A DNA stretch of 64,000 nt from Nitrospirota bacterium (GTDB taxonomy: Bacteria > Nitrospirota > Thermodesulfovibrionia > Thermodesulfovibrionales > UBA6898). Location: contig JACRMT010000018.1 in NCBI GenBank assembly GCA_016214855.1, positions 62,001 to 126,000 on the forward strand, written 5' to 3'. A program made the position numbers and the translations under genes. Position 1 is the stretch's first letter, and the number at the start of each line of letters is the position of its first letter. Shown here piece after piece: positions 34,691-42,923 of the stretch. The notes beneath the pieces were generated by a model. That model saw only the letters and a list, made by a program, of their open reading frames with translations. It did not search any database and was not told the origin of the DNA.

Positions 34691-35584
34691 CTATTCATTC
34701 ATTTTACCGCTGTATTTCATGAGATCAATACCGGCTTTCCTGGCGAGGTCATGAACAGGATCATAATCCTTTTCGGTCGTCTCGATGAATTTCAGCGCTC
34801 CGAACTGACTGAGAACGGTCTTCCCATTCGGATCGTTGTGCATTGCAAGCAGGGTCTCCCGGAGTTTCTTCTTAAGGGATTCATCGAGACCTTTTCGGAC
34901 ACAGAGACCGTTGGACGGTACCGCAGGTGAACGCGCAATGATGCGAAGTTCTTTTTCCAAAGAGGGATTGTTCGCGCTCATCATATCATAGATCGTGTTC
35001 TTGGCTGCGCCGGCATCCGCTTTCTTCCTGAGCACCGCGTCAATTGCAGCATCGTGACTGCCGGCGAAATAAAAGCTGCGGAAGTATCCTTCAGGAGAAG
35101 AGATGCCGTTTTCCCTGAGAAGCGCAAGAGGGAATACGTAGCCGGCTGTTGTCGCCTTTTCGACAAATGCAAAGGTCCTGCCTTTCAGGCCTTTGATATT
35201 CGTAATGCCGCTGTCATTTCGGACAAAGACATATCCCTTATACGCTGAATTGTTATCAGGGGTTACAGGACGGACAAGCGGCACTACCCCATGCTTGCGG
35301 ATCGCAACAGCACCCGTGAAGGAACCGAAAAAGGCAGCGTCCAGTTTTTCCTTGTTGAAACTGTCGATGAGGTTGCCGTATTTGCTCAGGATCGTGAATC
35401 TGACACGAACGCCGGTCTTCTTTGAAAGGTAATCTCCGAGCAACATATACCGCTGCTTTTGTTTGAAAATATTCATCTCGGGGCTGAGGCCGATCAGAAG
35501 CTGTTTTTCATCTGCTGCGGAACAGGATGGCTGCGGGATACCAAGGAAGAGGATCAGGAAGAGAGCCCAAGCCATTTTTTTCAT
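34691..35584 (-). CDS. PhnD-like periplasmic binding protein
   Basis: A 297-residue exported protein of the phosphate/phosphite/phosphonate binding family. A signal peptide (MAWALFLILFLGIPQPSCSA) precedes the two-lobed domain with KLDAAFFGSFTGAV, KGYVFVRNDSGI, KGLKGRTFAFVEKATTAGY and the DAAIDAVLRKKADAGAAKNTIYD segment. ATG 35584 follows AAAGGAA. No ABC permease or ATPase lies beside it. Instead it sits with a membrane GGDEF-EAL protein, so it may act as its ligand-presenting partner rather than in uptake. Transcribed from a riboswitch leader. Confidence 0.85.
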   Translation of the reverse strand: MKKMAWALFLILFLGIPQPSCSAADEKQLLIGLSPEMNIFKQKQRYMLLGDYLSKKTGVRVRFTILSKYGNLIDSFNKEKLDAAFFGSFTGAVAIRKHGVVPLVRPVTPDNNSAYKGYVFVRNDSGITNIKGLKGRTFAFVEKATTAGYVFPLALLRENGISSPEGYFRSFYFAGSHDAAIDAVLRKKADAGAAKNTIYDMMSANNPSLEKELRIIARSPAVPSNGLCVRKGLDESLKKKLRETLLAMHNDPNGKTVLSQFGALKFIETTEKDYDPVHDLARKAGIDLMKYSGKMNE

Positions 35585-35591
35585 TGCAATT

Positions 35592-35623
35592 CCTTTTTGC
35601 AAATCTTCCTGAGGAGCAAAAGG
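35592..35623 (-). promoter_or_regulatory. hairpin hiding the ribosome-binding site
   Basis: In the transcript, CCUUUUGC pairs with GCAAAAAGG (8 pairs, one bulged A), burying the AAGGA ribosome-binding site of the PhnD-like gene. It follows the c-di-GMP riboswitch directly and is the likely expression platform, switching translation. Confidence 0.6.
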
Positions 35624-35639
35624 GGGCAGTATGATGCTA

Positions 35640-35722
35640 TTTCGATAACCCTGCCGTCCTCTTTATTAGGACCAGTGGCTTTGCGTCCTACCCTCTCAGG
35701 CAGTTTGCCGTTTCGATAACAT
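35640..35722 (-). promoter_or_regulatory. c-di-GMP-I (GEMM-I) riboswitch
   Basis: On the minus strand the leader contains the class I c-di-GMP aptamer in order: GGCAAACUGCC, a P2 hairpin capped by GAGA, GGACGCAAAGCC, the tetraloop receptor CCUAAUAAAGAGG, and the closing GGGUUAUCG. A base-paired P1 can be drawn with GUUAUCG against CGAAAUAGC. These are the conserved ligand-contact and tertiary-contact elements. It lies 56 bases upstream of the PhnD-like gene and the GGDEF-EAL gene, so the operon responds to the second messenger it makes or breaks. Confidence 0.9.
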
Positions 35723-35739
35723 ATTCGCTACCTGAGAAT

Positions 35740-35767
35740 TTTATATAATGTCAGCCATAATAATCAA
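35740..35767 (-). promoter_or_regulatory. promoter of the riboswitch operon
   Basis: On the minus strand TTGATT (-35) and TATAAA (-10) are 16 bases apart, and the predicted start lies about 10 bases before the riboswitch P1 stem. Confidence 0.55.
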
Positions 35768-35875
35768 CCTTAGACATCGTCCTGTCTTATTTTTCCGGAA
35801 TATACGTGTATGGAGAGGGAATCGGCCGGCACTGTTCTGCGTCTCTCCGCACATTTATGGTATTATTAATGCCTT

Positions 35876-36607
35876 ATGGAACAGCGCTTACAGAAGATCA
35901 TTGCAGAGATGGGTATTGCCTCCCGCAGAAAGGCAGAGGAACTGATCCTCGAAGGGTTGGTGACCGTGAACGGCAAGGTAGCGGAGATCGGCATGAAGGC
36001 TGACCTTATGCGCGACCATATCAAGGTCAGGGGAAAACTCCTCACCAGCCCGGAAAAAAAGGTCTATTATGTCTTCAACAAGCCGCGCGGCGTCATGACC
36101 TCCATGAGCGACCCGGAGGGAAGACCGACGGTGAATGAATTTTTCGGACGCATCAAACAACGGGTTTTTCCGGTCGGCAGGCTTGATTACGACTCAGAGG
36201 GCCTGCTTCTGCTCACCAATGACGGAGATTTCGCATACGCCATTATCCATCCTTCCCGGAAGATCCCCAAGACATACCTCGTGAAGGTAAAGGGCGTGCT
36301 TGAGGAAGAGGATCTTGAGAAGCTCAGGAAGGGCGTCAAGATCGACGGAAAGCTGACCGCGCCTGCAAAGGTGAAGAAGCTCAAAAAGACGGAGAGCAAC
36401 TCATGGATAGAGATGACTATCCACGAAGGCAGGAACCGCCAGATCAGGAAGATGCTCGAGCGCGTGGGTCACGATGTGCTCAGGCTTATGAGGATACGGA
36501 TCAACGGCATAGAGATGGGGCCTCTTGAGCCCGGAGCATACCGGAAGCTGACAACACAGGAAATGGATTCGATCATACGAGAAATAGGAACAGGAGAGGG
36601 CGCATGA
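35876..36607 (+). CDS. rluB: RluB/RsuA-family rRNA pseudouridine synthase
   Basis: A 243-residue enzyme making pseudouridine in rRNA. It has an S4 domain at 1-60 ([28 protein letters not shown]), the catalytic [17 protein letters not shown] with D104, and [18 protein letters not shown] near the C-terminus. RluB (23S U2605) is the likeliest member by length and S4 domain. The stop overlaps the aspS start by four bases. Confidence 0.9.
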   Translation: MEQRLQKIIAEMGIASRRKAEELILEGLVTVNGKVAEIGMKADLMRDHIKVRGKLLTSPEKKVYYVFNKPRGVMTSMSDPEGRPTVNEFFGRIKQRVFPVGRLDYDSEGLLLLTNDGDFAYAIIHPSRKIPKTYLVKVKGVLEEEDLEKLRKGVKIDGKLTAPAKVKKLKKTESNSWIEMTIHEGRNRQIRKMLERVGHDVLRLMRIRINGIEMGPLEPGAYRKLTTQEMDSIIREIGTGEGA

Positions 36608-38394
36608 ATCGCGATAAAGTCTGCGGAGCAATCCGTGAATCTGATATCAGTTCAACGATCACTATAGCCGGATGGGTATTCAGAAGGCGCGACCACGGCG
36701 GTCTTATCTTTATCGACCTCAGGGACCGGTCAGGCATATGCCAGGTCGTTTTCAGCCCGGATGTATCGGGCGATGCCCACGAAAAGGCGCACGATCTGCG
36801 TGCTGAATATGTTATTGCAGTAACGGGCGAGATCAGACGGAGGCCTGCAGGCACGGAGAACCCGAACCTCCCGACCGGCATGACCGAGATGTACGTCAAG
36901 GAGCTTGTCGTGCTGAACGAGGCCGCACCGCTGCCCTACAGCATGGAAGAAGCTGCCGAGGCCGGCGAGGCCCTGCGGCTGAAGCATCGTTACCTTGACC
37001 TGAGAAGGCCCGAGATGCAACAGAACATGATCACCCGCCACAGGGCAAGCAAACTGATGCGCGATTATCTGGACGACAACGGGTTCCTTGAGATAGAGAC
37101 GCCCATGCTCACCAAGTCCACGCCGGAGGGCGCGCGGGACTATCTGGTGCCGTCCAGGCTCAACCCCGGTTATTTTTATGCGCTGCCGCAGTCGCCACAG
37201 CTTTTTAAGCAGATCCTGATGGTTGCAGGTATGGAGAAATATTTTCAGATCGTCAAATGCTTCCGTGATGAGGACCTGAGGGCAGACCGCCAGCCGGAAT
37301 TCACGCAAGTCGACCTTGAGATGTCCTTTGTCGACCGCAAGGACATCATAGAACTGATCGAAGGCATGATGAAGAAACTCTTTAGCGGGGTTCTGAACCT
37401 TGATATCCGGACCCCGTTTGAGATGCTGAGCTATCAGGAGTCTATGGAGCGTTTCGGCAATGACAAGCCTGACATGCGCTTCGGTCTTGAGCTGAAGGAC
37501 ATGGCAGACCTTGCGGCAAAGGGAACGTTCAAGGTATTTCTTGATGCGATCCAGTCCGGTGGCCTGGTCAAGGCCATTAACGGCAAGGGCATGGCAGGCA
37601 TCTCCAGAAAAGATATTGACCTTCTCACCCAGGAGGCGCAGTCCTTTGGAGCAAAGGGCCTTGCCTGGATCAAGGTGAAGAGCGGCTTTGAATCACCGAT
37701 CGCGAAGTTTTTCCCTGAAGATGTGCTGAAGGCAATGGCAGAAAGGCTTGGTGCAGAAGACGGGGACATGATGCTCTTTGTGGCTGACAAGGTGAAGGTG
37801 ACCTATGATGTGCTGAGCAGGTTGAGGCTTGAATTAGGCAAGAGGCTGAACCTTATTCAGCCCGGGTTCAAGTTCGTCTGGATCACCGACTTCCCGCTGC
37901 TTGAATGGGATGACGACGAAGGCAGGTTCCAGGCCATGCACCATCCGTTCACCTCGCCGCTTGATGAGGATATCGGGAAGATGATGTCCGGCGATATGAC
38001 TGACCGGAATATGCTCGGCTCTCTCAAGGCCAAGGCGTATGATATTGTGCTGAACGGTTTTGAGATCGGCGGCGGAAGCATACGAATCCATAACCAGAAG
38101 CTCCAGAAAAAGATGTTCGAGCTGCTCAATATCAGCGAGGAAGACGCCCACACCAAATTCGGATTCCTGCTCGATGCCCTTCAGTATGGCGCTCCGCCCC
38201 ATGGCGGCCTTGCACTCGGCCTTGACAGGCTTGTGATGCTTATGGTCGGCGCGACCTCGATCAGGGACGTTATAGCCTTCCCCAAGACACAGAAGGCCTT
38301 CTGCATGATGTCCGGCGCTCCTTCAGCGGTCGAGACAAAACAGCTCAGGGACCTGCATATCAGAACGGACGTGGTGGTAGAAGAGAAGGCCTAG
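36604..38394 (+). CDS. aspS: aspartyl-tRNA synthetase, probably non-discriminating
   Basis: A 596-residue class II synthetase charging tRNA-Asp. OB-fold domain at 1-110; class II motifs [13 protein letters not shown] (region of motif 1), [19 protein letters not shown] (motif 2) and [14 protein letters not shown] (motif 3); a GAD-type insertion at about 300-400. The OB fold has RRDHGGLIF and [10 protein letters not shown]. The histidine and glycine correspond to H31 and G83 of the Pseudomonas enzyme that also charges tRNA-Asn. If so, the cell would need GatCAB to amidate Asp-tRNA-Asn. Confidence 0.95.
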   Translation: MNRDKVCGAIRESDISSTITIAGWVFRRRDHGGLIFIDLRDRSGICQVVFSPDVSGDAHEKAHDLRAEYVIAVTGEIRRRPAGTENPNLPTGMTEMYVKELVVLNEAAPLPYSMEEAAEAGEALRLKHRYLDLRRPEMQQNMITRHRASKLMRDYLDDNGFLEIETPMLTKSTPEGARDYLVPSRLNPGYFYALPQSPQLFKQILMVAGMEKYFQIVKCFRDEDLRADRQPEFTQVDLEMSFVDRKDIIELIEGMMKKLFSGVLNLDIRTPFEMLSYQESMERFGNDKPDMRFGLELKDMADLAAKGTFKVFLDAIQSGGLVKAINGKGMAGISRKDIDLLTQEAQSFGAKGLAWIKVKSGFESPIAKFFPEDVLKAMAERLGAEDGDMMLFVADKVKVTYDVLSRLRLELGKRLNLIQPGFKFVWITDFPLLEWDDDEGRFQAMHHPFTSPLDEDIGKMMSGDMTDRNMLGSLKAKAYDIVLNGFEIGGGSIRIHNQKLQKKMFELLNISEEDAHTKFGFLLDALQYGAPPHGGLALGLDRLVMLMVGATSIRDVIAFPKTQKAFCMMSGAPSAVETKQLRDLHIRTDVVVEEKA

Positions 38395-38990
38395 CGTTCC
38401 AGTTCTTCGTAGAACTTTTTTGAGCAGTCTTCGCAGATGCCGTGTGAGAAGGTGATGTCCATGTGTGTGCCAAAATAATTTTCCACGCTCTGCCAGTAGT
38501 TGTCGTCATCCCGGATCTTCTTGCACCATGCGCAAATCGGCAGCAGGCTGCGGAGCTGCAGGAGCTCTGAAATATCCTCGATGATCAGCAGGGAAAAGTC
38601 CCTGTTGTCGAACCGGAAGGGTGATGTGGTGACGAGAACGTGTACGTTCCTGATCCCCTGTTCCGTAGAAAGCTCCATCATGGTCTTTTTCCGGTAGACC
38701 TTTTCGCCTGAGATGGCTTCATTGACAGAGTTTCTGATGACACAGTCTGCACATGCCGATGCATGCCCGCATCCTTCCGGGGTTTCCCCTGCATGCATGC
38801 AGTGAAGGGCATCGCCGCCGCGTTTAAGATATATGCTCTCGCTGCCTTTGCCGGCCGGCATAAGCCCTGCTGCCGCGCTGTTCAGATGCAGTATCCTTAC
38901 ATCATTATCGACAACCAAAACAGGGGACGGGATCGCATTAAAGAGGTTCAGGAAGAACGCTGAATCGTCAAAAAGCGATGCCATAGCCAT
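38391..38990 (-). CDS. cysteine-rich PAS-domain protein
   Basis: A 199-residue soluble protein. The PAS domain (about 12-130) starts [26 protein letters not shown] and contains [28 protein letters not shown], a conserved four-cysteine block that may bind a metal or cluster. The C-terminal module [25 protein letters not shown] with [10 protein letters not shown] carries four further cysteines; it is commonly attached to signalling PAS proteins. No output enzyme domain is present. Convergent with aspS, overlapping four bases. Confidence 0.8.
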   Translation of the reverse strand: MAMASLFDDSAFFLNLFNAIPSPVLVVDNDVRILHLNSAAAGLMPAGKGSESIYLKRGGDALHCMHAGETPEGCGHASACADCVIRNSVNEAISGEKVYRKKTMMELSTEQGIRNVHVLVTTSPFRFDNRDFSLLIIEDISELLQLRSLLPICAWCKKIRDDDNYWQSVENYFGTHMDITFSHGICEDCSKKFYEELER

Positions 38991-39092
38991 AACCCTTTTC
39001 TCTCCCGTTCTTCATGATTTAGTATATTCGCTTTCAGATCACGGATACAAGGCAAGGCCCTCAGATCAATGAAATATGGCGGCTTTTCGCGC

Positions 39093-39121
39093 TTGACATT
39101 GATCTGAACTGCTCCTAAACT
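39093..39121 (+). promoter_or_regulatory. promoter of the duplicated-domain protein
   Basis: TTGACA (39093-39098) and TAAACT (39116-39121) with a 17-base spacer, about 60 bases before ATG 39185. Confidence 0.5.
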
Positions 39122-39184
39122 CTTTATAAGAACAGGAAACATGTTTTCTGCTTCAGGGTTTCACCAACAAAGGAGGATTTGATC

Positions 39185-39943
39185 ATGAAAAGAGGATTCT
39201 TGCTGCTTCTGACCCTGGGTTTGCTGTTTGGGTTTGTTGCCTGTGTTGAGGCGGAGCGAAGGCCGTATGGTAACGATGGTTATGGGCCATACGACCGGGC
39301 TGACCGGTATGATATCGGTGCCCGCATCGATAATCAGCAGCGAAGGATCGATCAGGGTATATCTTCCGGCGAGTTGACACGGTATGAGGCGGATGTTCTG
39401 ATCGATAATCTTAACTGGATCAGGGATGAGTATTCCCGGGCCAGGAGAGACGGCAGGCTGAGTCAGTCCGAAATCGAACGGCTGTCCGAACATCTCAATC
39501 AGAACAACCGCATGATAATGGATAAAAGGAATAATGCGATACGGAGAGTCTATACGCCAGCGCCGCCACCGCCTCCTTTTGCTCCGGCCCCTGCACCGCG
39601 CCATGAACAGCCAAGGAACGATATGCGTGACCGGAACGATCACCAGTACAGGAGGATCGACCCCGGAGCTTCATCCGATGAACAGCCCAGAATGGATCTG
39701 CGTGAGATCCGGATGGAGAACCAGCAGAACAGGATCAACCAGGCAGCTTCCAAGGGAGAACTGACGAGGAGAGAGGCAGCAATTGTCCAGGAGAACCTGG
39801 ACAGGATCAGGGCTGCATATTCGCGCATGAAGGCTGACGGCAGACAGACAGTGCCCGAGCTGGACAGGATCGACAAGAGGCTGGATCGGAACGACCATAT
39901 GATCAGTGACAAAAGGCGCAATGTCATAGAGCGTCTCGACTGA
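39185..39943 (+). CDS. exported protein with two internal repeats
   Basis: A 252-residue periplasmic or lipoprotein-like protein. The signal ends LLFGFVACVEA, possibly a lipobox at AC. Two copies of a charged helical unit of about 75 residues follow, at about 45-118 and 175-250. Each shows the order NQQxRIxQ, S-x-GELTRxEA, NLxxIRxxYSR, DGR and NxxMIxDKRxN. A proline-rich linker (PAPPPPPFAPAPAPR) separates them. ATG 39185 follows AGGAGG by eight bases. No family is recognised; the helical repeats could bind the cell wall or act as periplasmic chaperone units. Confidence 0.65.
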   Translation: MKRGFLLLLTLGLLFGFVACVEAERRPYGNDGYGPYDRADRYDIGARIDNQQRRIDQGISSGELTRYEADVLIDNLNWIRDEYSRARRDGRLSQSEIERLSEHLNQNNRMIMDKRNNAIRRVYTPAPPPPPFAPAPAPRHEQPRNDMRDRNDHQYRRIDPGASSDEQPRMDLREIRMENQQNRINQAASKGELTRREAAIVQENLDRIRAAYSRMKADGRQTVPELDRIDKRLDRNDHMISDKRRNVIERLD

Positions 39944-39982
39944 TAAGCGTTAACGCAGGCAGTTAGGGTAAAATAATTCTTC

Positions 39983-42352
39983 ATGATCGCTAAGAACACC
40001 CTTCAACTGCTCGAATTCGACCGGCTTCTGGAAATCATCTCCCGGGCCGGCCATAGTGAAATATCGAAACAGGCGGTTCTGGATATTGCGCCTTTCCCCT
40101 TTGGGGAGGCTATTCTGAGCCGCTTTATTTTGATCGGTGATATTCGCCGGATATCCTGTCAGGGGCCTCCTCTCAGCCTGCATGTCTTTCAGGACATTAC
40201 CTATCTTCTTGCTCGTGTAAGGCCGCAGGGTGCGGTGCTTGAGGCATCCGAGATATCAGCCTTTGTGCCGGTGCTCGAGATGGCACTCGGGATATCAACG
40301 CAGATCTCTGAATTCGAAGGGCTTAGGGCGCTTCCTGAACTGTGCAGCCAGTTGTCCGGTCAGCCCGATCTTCTCAAGACCATACAGAGATCGATCGATG
40401 CTGACGGCCATATCAAGGACAGCGCATCGCCGGCTCTTGCCAATATCCGCAGGGAACTGAGAAAGCTTGAACTGGGTATCCAGAAAAAACTTGAGGAGAT
40501 GACGCGGGATGTCTCTCTTTCCGTCTTTCTTCAGGACGATTTCATTACCAAGAGGGCAAGCAGGTGGGTCATTCCGGTGCGCATGGACTCAAAGGGCATG
40601 GTGCCCGGCGTTGTTCATGACATTTCAAAGTCCGGCGAGACGGCTTTCATCGAGCCCCTTGCAGTCATTCACCTGTCGAATGAATTAGAGAATGTATCTG
40701 CAGAAGAGAGAGCGGAAGAACTGCGCATCCTTCGCGCGATCTCTGCTCAGATCAGGGAGCATGCAGACGAGATAGCAGCCGAGTTTGCGGTCATAGTCCA
40801 TCTCGATATGCTGAACTGTATTGCGCGGTTTGCTGACCAGCTGCATATGGAAGTGCCGGAGATCAGCGCATCAAATACGATCAGGCTTGTCAATGCGCGC
40901 CATCCTCTTCTGGCACTATCTCTTGAAAAGACGGACGGTAACAGGAAGGTTGTTCCCCTGGATCTTCAGCTTGGCAATGAGGAGACCTGCATGGTCATTA
41001 CCGGATCGAATGCCGGCGGAAAGACCATATCCATTAAAACGGTCGGTCTCCTGCTCTGCATGGCCCTGTCAGGCATGCCGGTGCCAGCCAATGCGTCTTC
41101 AAGCTTCCCTCTTGTCAGTTCGTTGCTTGTAGATATGGGTGACGAGCAGTCGATCGAGAGCAACCTTTCGACCTTTTCTGCACATGTCAGGAATATCGCG
41201 CAGGTCCTTGAGACGGCTGATGCAAAGGCAATGGTCCTGATCGACGAACTCGGCACAGGCACAGATCCTGATGAAGGCACAGCGCTTGCCTGCGCAGTCC
41301 TGAAGGAACTGCAGCAGAAGGGGGCACTGGTATTTGCAACGACCCATCTGATGGGCATTAAGGGTTTTGTGCACAGAGCCCCTGGCATGGCGAACGCATC
41401 CATGGAGTTTGATAAGAAAACGCTTTCTCCCCTGTACCGTCTCAGGACCGGCGAGCCGGGCCAGTCTCACGCCCTTGAGATAGCTCGGAAGTACGGATTG
41501 CCTGCCCATGTTGTTGATGCAGCAAAGGAGCTGTTAGGCGGCGGCAAGGTTGAACTTGATGACCTCATGGCTGATCTGAACGAGAAGAGGGCGACGTACG
41601 AAGCACTGCTCAGTGAACTGCAGATAAAGAAGGAAGAGGCAGAGGTAAAGATCAGAGAGGCGGGAAAGAGAATAACAGAGGCAGAGGCAAAGAAGAGGGA
41701 AATGCTTGCGAGTGCCCACAGGGAAGCGCTTGATATTGTGTCAGACATCAAGCGGCAGATGCGGGCCGAACTTGATGAAATAAAGAAGAAGGAAAAGAAG
41801 GATCTTCAGGACAAAATCAAGGAAGTTGAGCAGAAGCAGCGGCAGATAACGGAAACGCTGGCCCGGTATGCCATGGATGAGACCGGAACGCTCAGCATTG
41901 AAGATATTCATATCGGTGATGAGGTCTTTGTGAAGTCACTGGGGTATGACGGCGCAGTTTCCGGGATAATGGCAAAGGCTGAACGGGTGAAGGTTATCTC
42001 CGGCTCAAAGGAGATACTTGTGCCGATGTCTGATATACGAATAAAGAAAGGCAGGCTGCTTGCCGAAAAGAAGGATAAGATTCTTCGGCAGGATACGCCT
42101 GATGAGATGGTGCCTTCGAGGATCAACCTTGTCGGTATGCGTGTTGAGGAGGCACTCTCAAGGCTTGAACCGTTCCTGAACCACGCATCCCTTGCCGGTT
42201 TTCGCGAGGTTACGATCATCCATGGCTATGGCACAGGCATCCTTGCCAAGGCAGTGCGTGAGCATGTCACCCGCCATCCGCTGATCAAAAAGTTCAGGCA
42301 CGGGGAACCGTCCGAAGGCGCAGGAGGGGTGACGGTTGTTACCCTGGTTTAG
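39983..42352 (+). CDS. mutS2: MutS2-family ATPase/nuclease
   Basis: A 789-residue protein with MutS core and clamp domains, ATPase (ITGSNAGGKTISIKT Walker A; VLIDELGTGTDPDEGTAL Walker B; THLMGIKGF), a long coiled coil (about 515-620) and a C-terminal Smr nuclease domain (NLVGMRVEEALSRLEPF and IIHGYGTGILAKAVREH). It lacks the mismatch-recognition domain of MutS1. The family acts on branched DNA or rescues collided ribosomes. No ribosome-binding site is clear before ATG 39983. Its end overlaps the convergent ferredoxin gene by four bases. Confidence 0.93.
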   Translation: MIAKNTLQLLEFDRLLEIISRAGHSEISKQAVLDIAPFPFGEAILSRFILIGDIRRISCQGPPLSLHVFQDITYLLARVRPQGAVLEASEISAFVPVLEMALGISTQISEFEGLRALPELCSQLSGQPDLLKTIQRSIDADGHIKDSASPALANIRRELRKLELGIQKKLEEMTRDVSLSVFLQDDFITKRASRWVIPVRMDSKGMVPGVVHDISKSGETAFIEPLAVIHLSNELENVSAEERAEELRILRAISAQIREHADEIAAEFAVIVHLDMLNCIARFADQLHMEVPEISASNTIRLVNARHPLLALSLEKTDGNRKVVPLDLQLGNEETCMVITGSNAGGKTISIKTVGLLLCMALSGMPVPANASSSFPLVSSLLVDMGDEQSIESNLSTFSAHVRNIAQVLETADAKAMVLIDELGTGTDPDEGTALACAVLKELQQKGALVFATTHLMGIKGFVHRAPGMANASMEFDKKTLSPLYRLRTGEPGQSHALEIARKYGLPAHVVDAAKELLGGGKVELDDLMADLNEKRATYEALLSELQIKKEEAEVKIREAGKRITEAEAKKREMLASAHREALDIVSDIKRQMRAELDEIKKKEKKDLQDKIKEVEQKQRQITETLARYAMDETGTLSIEDIHIGDEVFVKSLGYDGAVSGIMAKAERVKVISGSKEILVPMSDIRIKKGRLLAEKKDKILRQDTPDEMVPSRINLVGMRVEEALSRLEPFLNHASLAGFREVTIIHGYGTGILAKAVREHVTRHPLIKKFRHGEPSEGAGGVTVVTLV

Positions 42353-42543
42353 CCTCCCCAGCCGATGCTGATTATTATGGCGTCAGCAGGACAGACCTCT
42401 TTGCAGGTGCCGCAGTCGATGCAATAGGACGATCGGGAAGGCAGGCTCTTGCCGTCTGACATCTCAAAGCAGTTGACCGGGCAGGCGTTTATGCAGGCCC
42501 CGCACCCCGTACATTTCTCCCAATCCACGATAGATATAAACAC
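42349..42543 (-). CDS. 2[4Fe-4S] ferredoxin
   Basis: A 64-residue ferredoxin with two complete cluster motifs, CTGCGACINACP and CIDCGTCKEVCP, each with the C-x2-C-x2-C-x3-CP spacing. A low-potential soluble electron carrier. The AGAGGTGAG before ATG 42543 is a fair ribosome-binding site. It stands alone with no partner oxidoreductase nearby, so its redox partners cannot be named. Confidence 0.92.
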   Translation of the reverse strand: MFISIVDWEKCTGCGACINACPVNCFEMSDGKSLPSRSSYCIDCGTCKEVCPADAIIISIGWGG

Positions 42544-42923
42544 CGGCTCTCACCTCTCCAATAAGATTTTTTAACCTTAATTGTACGGTAGTAAGCTGCC
42601 CGGCGATATGACATGCATCATATTCTATGTATATAGCTTGAAGAAAAATCCTCCCCTTTCCAAGGGCCAAAAGTAGGTGCTTTAAGCAGAGGTATGGAGG
42701 GGTATCGATAAAATTACCAAAACCTCCCCAACCCCTCCTTGGTAAGGAGGGGACTCAATCCGCAACTGCAAGTTTATCGAGCAAAGTCTCGATGAACTTG
42801 ATATATCGGTCATTTTTCTTATATTCTAAATACCTGCATTAGCGGCAGCGATCAGAGGTATTCTTCAGACACACCGCAGCAGAAACACATTTTATATATT
42901 CACGGAATAACAAGAAGGGGTTT
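42544..42923. other. intergenic region with hairpin repeat
   Basis: No gene. CCCCTCCTT (42732-42740) pairs with AAGGAGGGG (42744-42752), a member of the GGAGGGG hairpin family; related CCTCCCC/GGAGGGG pieces lie at 42650-42735. The last part is AT-rich and presumably holds the promoter of the ABC-F gene. Confidence 0.6.
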
